A DNA stretch of 64,000 nucleotides from Corbicula japonica. Its lineage: Eukaryota; Mollusca; Bivalvia; Venerida; Cyrenidae. Made by a program: the position numbers and the translations under genes. The notes beneath the pieces are model-generated. The model did not search any database, was not told the origin of the DNA, and worked only from the letters and a program-made list of their open reading frames with translations. Shown piece by piece: positions 45,603 to 59,372 of this stretch (positions are counted from its first letter, which is position 1; every line of letters starts with the position of its first letter). The stretch is taken from the NCBI GenBank assembly GCA_038501625.1, contig JAZAYU010000942.1, forward strand, positions 1-64,000, read 5' to 3'.

Positions 45603-46179
45603 TATGTTGCTTTTTTCCAAAAGGCAAAACATTTGGTACTATTTAGTGTCATCCATTGTCTGACTAGCCCGAGTAGGAACATCTGCTGGACTATTTACAA
45701 GTAATTAGCCTGAAACGACAACGGCAAGATAAAGGTCGTGCGTTAAGACAACGTCATCATTATTTGAGCTATTCTCTTCAGTACAGTAAAGGTAGATACG
45801 AGAACTACACATAATCTGCTGATTACAGTAATCGTTGTTGAGTTTTGTCTTAATTAACAAAGTGAACTATTTCAGTATAATATTCAAGTTTAATATTGAA
45901 TTATTTTTACATCATTTACGTAATCATCAATATGTATAATATTCCCGAGAAAAGCATGCCAGGTCACATGTAAGTGGTAGCCAATGCAAATCCGAAAATC
46001 AGAATCAAATTTGTTAATAAAATTGTGCAGGTTTACTTGTTTTGAGGGCTTACTTGTTTTGAAATGAGGACAAGCATGTTCATGATGTAAGAAACGGATG
46101 ATTGTCGATATAAGTTTATAATCGCTCTGTTCATAAACCCTTAGTCGATAGTGTCCTGTCTGAGTCTGATTTGCTGAGT
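45603..46179. other. Spacer before the LINE
   Basis: No gene was recognised; the 5' boundary of the LINE lies near its right end and is not sharply visible. Confidence 0.35.
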
Positions 46180-46287
46180 AATTTGCCGGTCAATGGCGGA
46201 CATATCGGACGTGTCTTGTGTCGAGAGAATTCAAACATTGGAATTGCTTACAAATTTCGGACTAATATATCTTAGAGTGACATAAAA

Positions 46288-47553
46288 ATGAACACCGAAG
46301 ATATTTCTCTTAGTCAGATGTTGTGCAGTGGTCGAGAAAGCAGTAATGAAGATGCTTTAGTTGGAAATAGATCTATCCTTTTGTCAGACGAGTGGGAGGG
46401 GAGTGTACAAGAGGACGCGGCCAGCGGCGGGCAATGGCGCGAGGTACAAAAAAAGAGAAAGAGAGGAGTACGTGGTAGCGTAGATATGGAAACTTTTCAA
46501 AATATGACACCAGATCAGAAACTGAATGCATTATTTGAAAAACTAGAAAATGTAGAAAGCGCGCAAATAAGTGTAAACAGATTACAATCTGCCATGAAAA
46601 TCACGTGCGACAAAGTGAGCAGTCTTAAGATCAGTGTAAACAAACATGACATGTAAATAAAACAGTTAAGTTACAAATTGATTGACATGGAAACTAAAAA
46701 TTGGAAAAACAATATTATAATACACGGACTAGAAGATCGTGCCAACGAAGATATCCTTGAGGTGGTGAGCAACTTTCTTTACGATTACTTATCTTTAGAC
46801 GCAGAAGAAATGTATATAGAAGATGCAATGCGCATAGGGATACCACGAAGGCAGCAAAACGTTAGACAGGGCCCGGCAAAGAGAGCAGTCCTGGTAAAAT
46901 TTCGATATTCATCTGATGTAGAGGCATGCATGCGCAATGCAGGATACCTGCGTAATACTGGACTTGCAATAGATCGTGACTACCCGCCGGAAATACAAGC
47001 GGCCAGAAAGAAGCTCTGGCCAGAATATAAGCGTCTACGAAATGTCCCTTACACAATTGTGAAGTTTAAATACCCAGCCGTATTGACTGTCAATGGTGTT
47101 GTAAAATATGACGAATTTCCGGATTGGGACATGTTAGTCAAAAGTAAGATTGATGGCTACTCTACAAGGACATCCCAGGTGAATGGAGACTTATCAACTG
47201 AACAGAACGTAAATACAGACCTATTGCCGCAAAGTGGGTGTTACTCCCAGTCTACTAAGAGTGAATTGAAAAGTGCTTATTCACAACCCAGTGCCAAAGA
47301 CACCCAGTTGTCGCAATCACAATCAGTTTCTTAAGTTGTAAAACAAACTCAACCAGTTGTAAACAAAACAATACAACGAGTACAGTCAGCTGACCGTGGG
47401 AATGTTAAATCACGTGGTCGTACCCGGACCGTGTCAGCCAATAAAAATCGAAAGCAATCTACTAGTGTGACTCGACGCGTGCGTAGTGATAATTCTTCCG
47501 GAGCTGTCAAAACAAGTATGAATAAAACCACCCCCGCAAACGGTGATACCTAG
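46288..47553 (+). pseudogene. LINE ORF1 remnant (RNA-binding/chaperone-type protein)
   Basis: One frame runs from ATG 46288 to TAG 47551-47553, interrupted by TAA at 46654-46656 and TAA at 47332-47334. The N-terminal part is acidic, then a predicted coiled coil (KLNALFEKLENVESAQISV). After the first stop comes KNNIIIHGLEDRANEDIL, which resembles the RNA-recognition-like segment of L1-type ORF1 proteins, then RAVLVKFRYSSDVEACM and a basic, Ser/Gln-rich tail. Such proteins coat the LINE RNA. No frameshift is needed, so decay is by nonsense changes. Confidence 0.75.
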
Positions 47554-50500
47554 GATATTCCACAGGAGAATTTGACTTTTGTAAACAATGTAGTATTTTC
47601 ATTGTTAAACATTCAAGGTCTAATCACAAAATATAATAATAAGTTAGAATCACAGGAACTGAAACAGATTTTCTCTAAAAATGACTTCGTATGTTTTACT
47701 GAAACGTGGGGTAGTGACGAGTTAGACTTTTCTGTTCAAGATTTTTCGGCTGTTATATTGAATAGATCTAATAAAAAGACTGGTACAACTAGAAAATCAG
47801 GAGGGATTATTTTGTATGTCAGAAATAAATATTATAAAGAAAATATGGTCATTAAAACATACGAGGACTCACATTTTTGGTTAAAGATTGACAGAGATAC
47901 ATTCAACATGGAAACTGATTTATTTGTCTGTTTATGCTACATTGTTCCAAGCTATTCTAGCAGAAACATTTTTATTGAAAACAATGTATATGATATTTTG
48001 ATTGATGATATAATACATTTTCAGAGTAAATATGGAGAGCAAAACTGCTCATTTCTGGTCCTAGGTGATTTAAACTCTCGTATTGGGAACGAACCAGACT
48101 ATGTAGAATATGATAATGTAAATTTGAACTTAGAAAATTTATTACCAGATGATTACATTATTGATTCCGAATAACCTAGAGTCTCTGAAGACAAAATTGT
48201 TAACCAAAATGGAATTCTTTTACTTGAATTTTTAAAACAATCGTCCCTACGAGTCGCAAATGGGAGAGTTTGTGAAGATGCGCTCAAGGGTTCTTACACA
48301 TTTTATAGTACACGAGGAAATAGTGTTGTTGATTATTGTATAGCAAGTCAAAATTTATTGCCATTGTTTAATACTTTTTATCACATACCTTCCGGTGTGG
48401 GAGTGTAATAACACCCGTTATATATTTTCGATATATAACTAGTTATATATCGCAGCCGAATCACTATTCATCCGCGTTATCAGCGATCATAACAAATTTA
48501 TAAAAATGACTTACTTTTGAAATCTGACCACTTCAGGCAAGCAATCAACTTCTATAAGGAACTTAAGAATCCCTTATATTGATAATATCCACGGAAAATA
48601 TAACTTTCTGACACTTGTTTACTCCGTATGATAGCAATAGTTCTAAAGTCCATGATAAGGTCCATGATGAAATTCAACAACAGCAACAAAGCCATTTTCG
48701 TTTCGTTTAAATCGAAAACAAAATGACCCAGACGCTGACATTGTTTTCAGAACATCGTCGGTGTGATCTTACAACACCCCCGAACAAAATAAAAACAACA
48801 GAACCACATTTGTAATCCAAAATATTAGTTTATATCCAGCACATTTCAATGTTGTCATATGCCGCTTTGAAAGTTTACACAAATGACGTCATACAGTAGA
48901 TCGATTTATTTAATAAAACACAACTTCAGAAGCCTTGAATTGGTAGATTATTTTAATATCTAGACTATAGCGCAGTTAATTTTATAGTTTTATATTTACT
49001 TATTTTGGCAAATGGGTAAACGGTAGGATAAATTCTTTGGGGACTAGCTTATGTATCACCCGATACGACCAAATTACACACGTTTTGATTTCGCTCTACT
49101 AGGCGATAGAAAGGGACAATTCACGGATTTTGCTTGTTTTTTCATGGTATGTGATAAATAGAATACATCATTCGTGTTCATTTTATACTGAAATTATTAA
49201 ACTCGTCATCTAAATCGATATAAAACTCGGCAAAAGCCTCGTTTTATATCGATTTAGATGACTCGTTTAATAATTTCAGTATAAAATGATCACTCATGTT
49301 GTATCCTCTATTTATATACATGACCCTAATATACTATCCGATCACTGTCAGATCGAGGTTTCTCTCAAACTCTCTAAAGATAAAGATGGCGAGGGCGAAG
49401 CTTTTGATAGAAATAAAATGGAGACTTTTTATTATCGATGGAATACTGACAAAAAAGATTTATATGTTCAAGCTTTACAAAGTGAGGGCTTTGGTATAAA
49501 ATTACAAAATTTATTACAATCCGCCGAGGATATTGCATGTGCCTCAGACATCGACTTATGGTTACGGCATTTAGCAATACTATGGAAGAATTATGTAAAC
49601 CTATTTTGAAATTCGGAAAAACGATTGGCATATCTAAGAAACATTCGATAAACAATAGTGAAACCTACTTAAATGATTTTTGTGGTAAAAAGAGGTCGGA
49701 ATTCTATAAAGAGTTAAATACGTTTAGAAAATTTAAAACAGACGAAAACAAGAAAATATGATTAAAGCGCGAACAGAATACAAGAACTGTGTTCGAAGTT
49801 TTAATATAACTAAAAGTAAACGCGAAACTGAAAAGTTATTAAACTGCAAAACTAAAAATGCAAAGGCTTACTGGAAAATGCTTAAAAACTGTACACAAAA
49901 TAACTCGTCTAAAACTAATATATCGGTAGATAACTTCGCGAGATACTTTGAAGCAATTAATAACCCAAGCGATCCTTTTTTCAGGCGGATGAAGATGTCC
50001 AGTATTTTAACGAACATATATTAACTTCTGAGCTTAAAGTCATGTTTAAGGAACTTGACCTTGAAATTACTGAACCTGAACTATCCCGGGCTATATTGGA
50101 ACTAAGTAATGGTAAGGCCGCTGGCCCCGACCATATTTTAAACGAATTTATTATACATGGACATGAAGCATTATCTCCCTTTCTTCTAAAATTATTTAAT
50201 AAAGCGATGGATTAAGGTTATTTCCCAAACGGATGGGCCGAAGGCTTCATCATCCCATTATTTAAAAAAGGAAATATATCAGATCCGAATAATTATCGAG
50301 GGATTACTTTATTGAGCACGGTCGGTAAACTTTTTACCAGAATCATTAATAATAGACTTTCAACGTGGGCCGAAGGGTATTATATTTATATAGAATCTCA
50401 AGCTGGATTTAGAGCCCGTATGAGTACTGCAGATAATGTATTTGTTTTACATGGATTAATTAATCATTTTATTAACAAAAACCAACCTTTATTTTGTTGT

Positions 50501-51835
50501 TTTGTTGATTTTAGCAAGGCTTTCGATTTACTTGTAAGGGAAAACATCTGGTATAAGTTATTTCAACTAGGTATTAGAGGTAAAATTTTTAACGTAATAA
50601 GATCAATGTATGATAATGTTAAATCTAGAGTGAAACTTGATGGCTGTCTTAGCGATAGCTTCCCATGTCTATTAGGAGTAAGACAGGGCGAGTGTCTTTC
50701 CCCGTTTATATTTTGTATGTTCTTGAACGACCTAGAAGATGAATTTTACCTTAAAGGTGCAGAAGGTGTAGATTTCAGTTTTCTGAAATTGTTTTTGCTT
50801 CTTTATGCAGACGATATTGTAATTTTTTCTAAGTCCCCCCAAGAACTGCAAGCAAATCTTAATATTTTAGAAGATTACTGTAAAAGATGGAAACTACATG
50901 TAAACAAGCAAAAAACTAAAGTAATGATTTTTAGAAAGGGTGGAATACTGGCAGGACAAGCTACAAAGGCAGTTTGTAAACTGAAGAAATATTTATATAA
51001 GTTTCACGACACTGGTGTTAAACACACTTTAGAGCTTTTTGACAAACTAGTATCGCCAATTCTAAATTTTTCGAGTGAAATATGGGGTTTTAGCCAAGCC
51101 CAACAAATAGAAAGAGTTCATCTTAGATTCTGTAAACAACTTTTAGGTGTAAAAAACTCTTATCAAAATGATTTTGTCTATGGCGAACTAGGGAGAACAG
51201 ATTACAAAACAAAGAGGCTATACATTTAATTTATTATCAAATATTGGTTAAAAATTGTGAACTCTGATGATCGAAAATTGATCAAATCAGTATATACTCA
51301 AATGATTAGAGATTTGGAAGTTAGACCAAACAAACGTAATTGGGCATCTCTAGTCAGGGACACTTTATTTACTATGGGATTAAATTATGTTTGGTACGAA
51401 CAAAATGTAGGACATACAGGATATTTTTTAGAAATATTAAAATTACGCCTAAGACATTCATTTATCCAAAACTGGGAAGCTAGATTGAAAGAATCAAGTA
51501 GGGCAAGATTTTATATACAATTCATGTCATTTGATTTTAAACAATATTTGAATATATTAAATGTTAAAAAGTTTAGAGTGGCTTTAACACGATTTAGAAC
51601 ATCGAGCCACAGACTTGAAGTTGAAACTGGTAGGTGGCAAAAGCCTAACCCAATCCCGTATAACGAAAGGTTATGTAATACCTGCCACGTCTTAGGTGAT
51701 GAGTTCCATTTTATATTCGAATGTAAACTCTTACAATATTTACGTAAATTATATATGACACCATATTTTTATAATCGCAAAAGCATGTTTAAAATGGTTG
51801 AACTTATGTACTCAGAAAATGAAAAAAAAATGTAA
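47554..51835 (+). pseudogene. LINE ORF2 remnant (endonuclease-reverse transcriptase), interrupted
   Basis: The EEP endonuclease starts near 47590 (VFSLLNIQGL; then VCFTETWG, FLVLGDLNSR and, beyond the insertion at 48382-49310, LSDHCQIEV). The first stop is TAA at 48172; the frame shifts near 49565, 49755 and 50000; another TAA is at 50213. The RT part (50216-51229) has GFIIPLFKKG, FCCFVDFSKAFD, LLGVRQGECLSPF and LLLYADDIVIFS (YADD at 50804-50815). After a further break at 51227 the C-terminal part (51257-51835) has LCNTCHVLGDEFHFIFEC. The catalytic residues are largely present but no continuous protein can be made. Confidence 0.8.
48382..49310 (-). mobile_element. 0.9-kb hairpin-ended element, copy 2 (family R7), inserted in LINE ORF2
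   Basis: Reverse complement of the element at 29718-30632. Removing it and one TTTAT (48377-48381 and 49311-49315) rejoins the endonuclease frame (NTFY to IHDPN), which fixes both ends and indicates a 5-bp target duplication. The hairpin at 49181-49285 is almost identical to that of copy 1, including its asymmetric mismatches. There is no transposase. Confidence 0.85.
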
Positions 51836-52360
51836 AAAATATTAGTGTTTTGATACATAAGGGTTTTGAAATTAAGAAAAATAGTATACTGATATAGGTG
51901 GGACAGACCCTGTACTTGTATATACTATTATAAATTGTATGTCTAAACTGACGCAAAGATGCATACATTTTATTGAAATTTATGCTGATTGTCATGAAAC
52001 CAAAAATAGCTGTGTCGATGATTTAAGAGCATTTCGTAATGTATTGTGCTATTCAATCCATGATCAAAATGTTTAAAACCTCCTGTGGATAACCAAAAAG
52101 GTGTTTAACTATAAACATCTCTTTTTTCTTTTTCGATTGACTGATTTGATGGGAGGGGGTAAATTTTAAACAAAACAAATAAAATAATAATAATAAATGA
52201 ATTTTAAACAAAAGATAAACTATTACTTGCCGCCATTGACCGATTCGGAAAGTTTTAAACTTATAAGTATTCATTTTGATCATGGATCATAAATGATCTA
52301 TTTCAAAATGTCATTTACTTGTGCATATCTTATGAATAAAGACTTCTTCTTCTTCTTCTG

Positions 52361-53509
52361 TATATGATTAAATTCACATGTTGATTTCCCATTGAACAAA
52401 GATGAAAGGAATCTTAAAAGCATTTTCTACAAATTAAATGTATTGAAACTTCGATCATCATCAAGTAGTAATAAATCTTAAGTCTTATATTCGGTTCAAG
52501 TTAATCGGTTATGTTAGCGTGATGAGGTTGCGATTTAATCTTTGATAAACCTCAAAGTTTCGCAGTGGCCAAGTAATGAAAATGGCTTCTTAATTGTTAA
52601 AATGATGCTTCAAACTTCAGCCCCATGACTGATTTGCATCAGTTAAGAATTTAAATAATTTCAATTATAAACAAAACAATTCTCAAACTGACAGTTTCTG
52701 CAGAGATCAATGGTTCTCGCGATAGAACTGTGGTTTTCATAGAGAACTATGAATTGCAGTCAGTTGTCATACACAATGGTTTCTTTTTTTAATCAGATAA
52801 ACATTCTTAAAAGAAAACACACACACAACAAAAACATATTACACTAACATAATGCTTACCTTAAATACCAGCGATATTCGATAATTTAATGCACTGCTAT
52901 TTTCAATTTTCAGCTTCAGAGAAATAATCGTAAACGAATGGAAGCAGACAGAGCGAGTTTATGTGGATTTTTTCGGGAATTTGATTAAAAGACGATGATT
53001 TTTTATTAACCGAAGAATGTAGAATGTATTTACATGTACCTGTACCATTAGACATAATTATATTAACAATATAACGTTTAGTTACTTATCGTTTTAAAGT
53101 AGTTTACTATCCCTTGAGCTTACATAAATTGCAACAACGATAATGTGAAAGTACGAATCGTCGGTATTCGGTGTTTGGAATCTTAATTTGTTCAAATATC
53201 AGTTCCATACTTTAAAATTACTTTTAACTTAAAGGTACCAAATAGATCGCTTCTGTAAGAATATGGTTGCCATCGGTTTAATTTCATTGCAGTCATTGTC
53301 ACATTCGTATAAACAATCAGAACGGCAATTCCGCAAGCCTAAAAATTGTAAAAAATGAAAACAATAAAAAAATAAATATTTTTAATCGTTCACATAACCG
53401 GGTAACACCTGTGCAAAACATATTTTGCAGATACCCGATTTCTTAATTTTTTAACATCTTTTGATAAATTAAGATAAAACATACATGACATTTGCACTTC
53501 TTCAGGAGT

Positions 53510-53514
<5 letters not shown>
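52361..53514. other. Non-coding region downstream of the LINE
   Basis: No supported gene or repeat. Confidence 0.4.

Positions 53515-53549
<35 letters not shown>
53515..53549 (+). repeat. (TC)n microsatellite
   Basis: About 17 uninterrupted TC dinucleotides. Confidence 0.95.
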
Positions 53550-53553
<4 letters not shown>

Positions 53554-55239
53554 TGGAAGATATCGTGTGGTTATTAATTGTTATATTGGTAAAATAAAAT
53601 GAATGAATTCACTTGAAGGAATTTCATTGAATCTCCGTGTAATTGAGATTAGTGTAACTGGACGATGCCACACTTTTTAGTCTGTTTACTTTGAAGTCAT
53701 TTATTACGATGACGTCGTTCATGCCATAACGGACGTTGCTGCCTGGTGGTCGTCAATTATACATGTTTCGCTTCTAGAAAAATTAGTTTGGTGTATTATA
53801 TATAATGTTTAAATGGTATAATGCATACAAAAATATATCACATATGCGACGTTCAAATTAGGAAATCAGGCCCTCGGGAAACTGTTCCCTCCGTCCGGAT
53901 TTTTACATACGAATCTCGCACACGTAAAGATATATAATTGGACACCAGAGCTTTTTTGTCTTGGATGTTATTTTATGTTTCCATGTCACCAGTCTATTCT
54001 TTAAAGCCTGCACTCTGTTTCTCATATTTAGAATATTTTCGTCATAAAATATTTATCTACGTAGTAATATGCATGTACAAATTTAAACGTAAAATATCTT
54101 AAAACAAAAAAAAAAAGAAAACTAATAACTTACGAAATTCTGTCATGGACTTGTAAACAAAACTGAAAACATAATATTTATATAACTCCATGTTTCCACC
54201 CGTAAAGATCTCTAAGTCTTATGTGTTATTTGTTCACAAACTGTGCGACATTACTTCTTATCGGTTGTCAAGAGGAATAAGCGAACTGGGGTAACCATAT
54301 TTGGGCATAAAATGTAACAAATATATTTATAAACCGTTTCCTTCCATAAATTATAAAAAGAGAAACTAGAATGATTAACCGTTTAAACGATTTGTACGCG
54401 AAATACTTCCAAACATTACAAAAGGCAAAAATACGCGAAAAATCAATCAAAGGATACATTATCATTGCCGGTCAGATTTTAGATAGAAATACCTCTTTTG
54501 TGCTTGTATAACGTGTGCATGATCAGTCCAAAACAATAATATTCTAATTAAAAAGCACATCTTTAAACAGCACACTTTTAAAGAAACAAATAACCGTTTA
54601 CAAATACGAGAAATAAGGAATTCTTGTGAAATGTATCCCTAAACCTCATGCATGTGCCAGGAAAAATATTACATTTGGTCATTTAAAATGATGTTTGTGT
54701 TGTTTAGGTTTTGTGAATTTATGTAAATAGAATATTAGGGAATTCTTATGCCTGGTATTTTTTCTTTACTGTTTCAACATGTCTTAACATATTTAAAATA
54801 AAGATACAATAATATCATTCATTTGTGCCAAGTTTTATTGAACGTCATTTTGCTTTAAGAGATTTTTATATTTGTTTTATAGCGAGATGCTGGGGATTTA
54901 AACCAGGATTCTGGGTGCATTAAACTCACATTGCACGTCCCAGCAGCTTGCTTTTCAACAAACTTTTTTTGGTGAATAAGAGGTATACAGTTAAATGTAT
55001 TAATATTGTAAGACATATAGTAATATATTTTCCATTTCGACTAGTTTGTTGATTCGATCATATTTATTTAAAATATTTTTTAATCTAATTGACATGTAAA
55101 TTTACGTATAAACATACGCCGAACTTTTCCCCAAATTTTCCTCATCTTAGAAAAACCCAACTATTTTCTGGACGAATGATGGGTCATAATATATTATTAC
55201 TATGTAACTATTACTTGATTATATTTACTATAGTACAAT
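53550..55239. other. Non-coding AT-rich region with an R2 fragment
   Basis: A reverse-strand fragment of repeat R2 lies at about 54885-54955 (GGGGATTTAAACCAGGATTC, then GTGCATTAAACTCACATTGC). Otherwise nothing was recognised. Confidence 0.4.
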
Positions 55240-55432
55240 TAGGCCGGCGCTAGCGAATGCTGAGAACCATGTGGCCCGGCTTTGGCATAGTATAAAGTAT
55301 GGAGTGGAGTCTTGGAGTGGAGTCTTGGAGTGGAGTCTGGAGTCTGACCTTGGAGCTGAATTTTGAGCTGAATTTTTGGAGTGAAATTTTGGAGTGACCT
55401 TGAAATCGATTTTTAATAGAGTGAATCCAGAC
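55240..55432 (-). repeat. GGAGT-rich repeat R6, copy 1 (inverted partner of 58740-58872)
   Basis: TACTTTATACTATGCC-type sequence (reverse) adjoins short tandem units GGAGTCTTGGAGTGGAGTCT. The same sequence, reverse complemented, is at 58740-58872. The encoded HSKNSAPKF / TPLQDSTPYFIL strings in the two copies are the same repeat read on opposite strands, not a protein family. Confidence 0.75.
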
Positions 55433-55910
55433 TGGAAACGCATCGTTGGAATTGTTTCATTGGTCTATTACTTCTTGTGATAATAATGTTATGTTTATTC
55501 ATGTCGCTGAATAATTTATTTTTAACATTCCAAGAAATCCCCACATCAAACTTCCACCTTTCAGTTTCTACACAGCTGTCCTGAAATGCCCTTTATTTGA
55601 CCACATGACCCTATTAACATTCTCTAATTGCAGTAGTTCGAAGCAGGCCAGGCGATTATTTATTCAACAAGGTTTATCTGTTATCATGCAGTAGAATTGC
55701 AGATGATACTTAATAATGTACATGTGTACTGTGGTGGCATTTAGTGAACATCTCTTAATGCATGTATCAATAAATTGACTGTTTTATCAAAGATTATGAT
55801 AGAAAGTTTCCGAAAAAAAAATTGATAAAATAAAAAAAATGTATAATTAGGGTATATGTATATGCGATAAATACACGGGCCTTATGTTATCAAATCCAAT
55901 ATTTTAACAG
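55433..55910. other. Non-coding spacer
   Basis: No supported feature. Confidence 0.35.
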
Positions 55911-56153
55911 TTAATAAACCTTTCCCACCATATATACGATTAAATGGCATGGACGAACAATGTAGATCCAGATCAGCATGCACATATCTGCCATCTGATA
56001 AGGATCTATACTTTTTTCTTTTTGATAGGTTATTTCTGATAAAAAAGCGAATAGTGAAGATCCTGACCAGTCATCACGGATGTACTGATTGATCTGGATT
56101 TTCACTGTTTGCAAATGTGATATATGGCGTATATATAGAGGAAAGGGATAATA
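55911..56153. mobile_element. Palindromic MITE, family R4, copy 2
   Basis: It carries GGCATGGACGAACAATGTAG, ATCCAGATCAGC and the complementary GATTGATCTGGATT, with outer arms AACCTTTCCC / GGGAAAGG-like. It matches the copy at 38672-38907. Confidence 0.7.
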
Positions 56154-57813
56154 CAATTTCTTTAAATTTAATAAGACGTTTTTAATCGATGTCTTGTTGT
56201 TATTTCTCAGAAATTTTAGCATTTTTGGCATATCTGTAGTTATTCATAAGAAAGTGTAATGGCAATGAATTTATGCAAATGAAAAACCTTAATAATATTA
56301 CCTTTATTACGATTACAGATTTCAACTATATTGGTTGTACATGTGCAAGCATATTTACATAATTTTATTATAAGTAAACGAGAACTAAGAACATCGGTCA
56401 GACTCGGATCACACATCCTGTTTTAATTGTCTTAATTTATCAATTCAATTGATGAATTAATTATCCAGGTGATTTGTGTAAAAGTTGAAAATGTTTTTGT
56501 TTGAAAGTGGTTCCTTGTTTTAGAAATTTCTTAAAATTGGTTCCTTTGATAACATTTTAATAATTTGGAAAAATATATTCACATTTTACAATAAATATCA
56601 CTTTAAATTTCAAGACTAGTTGAATCTTGATAATTTCCGTTTTTTAAATGTTCATTATAAATAACACTTTTTGCGAAAATTGCCCCATTTTAGCAGTCAT
56701 TTGTATAGTCACAAAAATTATAGAAATTTTATATAAATCAGTGATTTTGTTTTTAAGGTTTAAAGTTTATAATGCAGCATTTAAAAAATAAATACAGAAT
56801 TATTGGAAAACAATCAAAAACAAACAGGCATTTTCTAAGTATTATAATATGACTGTTAAATTGAACAAAAATACCATAAACTAATGCTTAACCGTTGTAC
56901 CTATGAAAAAATAATATGATCCCCTATTAATTTGTCCCAGTCTGGGATACTTGTGGACAGTGTTTGTTTTCTTTAGGACAACTAGATATGTGATTTTTAT
57001 AAATAACTGTCAAAATTCAAGAAACTTCATAACACAATGTCTGCAGAGCTTTTTTCTGTTAATTGGAGCAGAGACAGTCTCTAGGGAACTGAGATGATAG
57101 ACGATGGACATTAACTCTTGGTGTACCTTTAATCATTATTCAACAATTAGACTGAACTTAAGCTTTAGCAATAAAACATCTGTTCTAAGGTGGATTCAAG
57201 GTGTTCTTATCGAATGGGAATTTTTACAGCTTTAATAAAACATTTAATAAAGCAAACCTGTGATTAATACAAATGTATTACAACAATTGTTTATATTAAA
57301 ATAATTAATTATCATTTGTTAGTATAAAGTTGTACTTTCATTTCAATAAAACTACTGTGATGCAATATGAATACATGAAGGATCTCAAACCTTGAAGTAT
57401 GCAATATATATATTAGCATGCTGATCATGTATAATCAAGTTATTTACTTTTATGCAAACCAGTTGGAAAATCAATTGATGGAAACAACTTAAAATGGCCA
57501 ACATTAATGACATTAAATATTCAGATTTGTTTCTTGCACAACAAATGTTTTGTTGGGTATGTCTCCTCCAAATCAATAGGTCAATAATGGTTCAAACAAT
57601 GTTCTCTCTATGCTCCTGCCAGTGATACTGCTCAGTTATATGACATGCTAAATGGGCAGTTCAAGGCACTATGACAGCCCAAGAGAATTTCAAGAAAAAC
57701 AATGATCTAATCTTGACACTTATGGGTTCCTGCCATAACAAGGTCGACTCATTACAAAAAGTGCAGGTGCATCCATATTTTGTGACAGATGTCATGGGAT
57801 GTAAGAATAATAA
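56154..57813. other. Non-coding AT-rich region
   Basis: No supported gene or repeat. Confidence 0.4.
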
Positions 57814-58183
57814 ACTGTAAAACGCATTAATTTCGCGTGGAGAAAATTTCGCGATTTTTATAAAAAATCACCAATTTTCATTATTCGCGTATTTATGAAC
57901 TTGCAACGTCGTCAGACTCAAAATCGAAAGTATATAAGGATAATTTTTTACCGTGATCACGATTTCATAAGTAATTAAATCAAATAACTGAATTGTGGCC
58001 AAAAAGGAATTTTATGCGGCGTTTAAAGTGATTAACAGTTCTGTTAAAGTTGCCTCTTTTCGCATAATTATCGGATATATCAAAACTCATCATATATTTG
58101 CGATATGTATGAATTCACTAGGTAAACGATTCGCGAATATTAGCGAAAATAAAACTAACGCGAATAAAAACCAGTTCTACAGT
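57814..58183. mobile_element. 370-bp MITE with TTCGCG-containing ends (R5)
   Basis: The left end ACTGTAAAACGCATTAATTT and the reverse complement of the right end, ACTGTAGAACTGGTTTTTAT, are both followed by TTCGCG motifs. A short plus-strand ORF inside is not a gene. Confidence 0.55.
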
Positions 58184-58739
58184 ATTGTTTCTGAAAACTG
58201 TTCTTTGAACATTACTTTTGACTTTTAAACTGATAATCATAATGAAAGAAGGCTTTAAGCCCTCGGCAGATAAAAAAATAATGACAATTATTGTTTATGA
58301 TTTCAGAAAAAATTGCTGTCAAAAAACTAGAAATTTAAAATAGTTTAAGGTATATTCTGCCCATATTGTACTCTTGAGATAAAAATACATTTTAAAAAAT
58401 GAAAATACCATACAATATTACTACTGGTATGAAGATTATTATCAAAATACAAGGGATTCTTTAATTATTTTTTGTTAAAATCTTAAAACACCGCACAGTT
58501 TTTTAACACATGCAGATCAGCAAAGTTAACATTGTGTTGCTATAAAAAAAGAAAGTGGTAATTAACTATTATTAAAGTGCAATTAAAAATATTGATCATA
58601 AATAGCTTAGAAGACATTCGTGTGCGTACTGAAACATGCTTATTACATAAAATAATAAGTATGTTTACTATAAGATTTGAACCCATGACCGCTACAGATA
58701 AAAAAGAATATCATTGTCATGAAAATATTTCAAAACTAA
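58184..58739. other. Non-coding spacer
   Basis: It includes a B-box-like minus-strand sequence, CATGGGTTCAAATCTTA, at about 58671-58687, possibly a SINE remnant. Confidence 0.35.
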
Positions 58740-58872
58740 GACTAAACCAACTCCTAGGTCAGACTCCAAATTGTCACTCCAAAAATTCAGCTCCAAAATT
58801 CAGCTCCAAGGTCAGACTCCAGACTCCACTCCAAGACTCCACTCCATACTTTATACTATGCCCCCGGCTTTA
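58740..58872 (+). repeat. GGAGT-rich repeat R6, copy 2
   Basis: It contains AATTCAGCTCCAAAATTCAG and GACTCCACTCCAAGACTCCA, then TACTTTATACTATGCC. It is the reverse complement of 55240-55432. Confidence 0.75.
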
Positions 58873-59368
58873 TATATAGATCGTTGAGTAATGAACGGGA
58901 ACCATGTTGTATGTACGTTAAGTTCAAGGTCAAGCTATTTATAATTGAGTATATAAATATTTTATAAATATTGAATTGAATTATCTCCCCTTTACTATAA
59001 ATATAAATATATACATGTATAGATTATATAAATAGATCGATTAGTCGATGTTTTCTTTTAATTATGCGAATTGAAAGTTTATTGTTGTAAGCAGTTATAG
59101 AAAGAGTGTACATGTAGTAAGAGACATTGTTCAGATAGTTATTCTTGGATGATATTGAAGTTTGTGTTCTGTTTACGAATATTGGCAATCCTATGACTTG
59201 ATTTTCGGCGCGTGAATGTGACCTATATTATGATGGTTCTTTGTTTACAAATGTTTTTGATGTTGAAATTGACGGTTCTAGTGGGTTTCTGTTTTACAAG
59301 AAGGCGATTTCGTGTCTATAAAGTAAATAATGATTGTATAACCATTTTTTGTAGGTCTTTTTCTGTTG
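58873..59368. other. Non-coding spacer
   Basis: No supported feature. Confidence 0.35.
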
Positions 59369-59372
59369 TTAA

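Larger units (their letters stand above)
46180..52355 (+). mobile_element. Near full-length, inactivated non-LTR retrotransposon (LINE)
   Basis: In order it has a short 5' leader, ORF1, an EEP-type endonuclease, reverse transcriptase and a C-terminal Cys/His segment, then a 3' end with GAATAAAGA followed by (CTT)n at 52339-52360. Several in-frame stops and frameshifts break both ORFs, and a 0.93-kb DNA element sits in the endonuclease region. The architecture (L1-like ORF1, EEP endonuclease, RT motif LLYADD, C-terminal C-x2-C) fits the CR1/L2/jockey group, but the clade cannot be fixed by eye. Confidence 0.85.
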
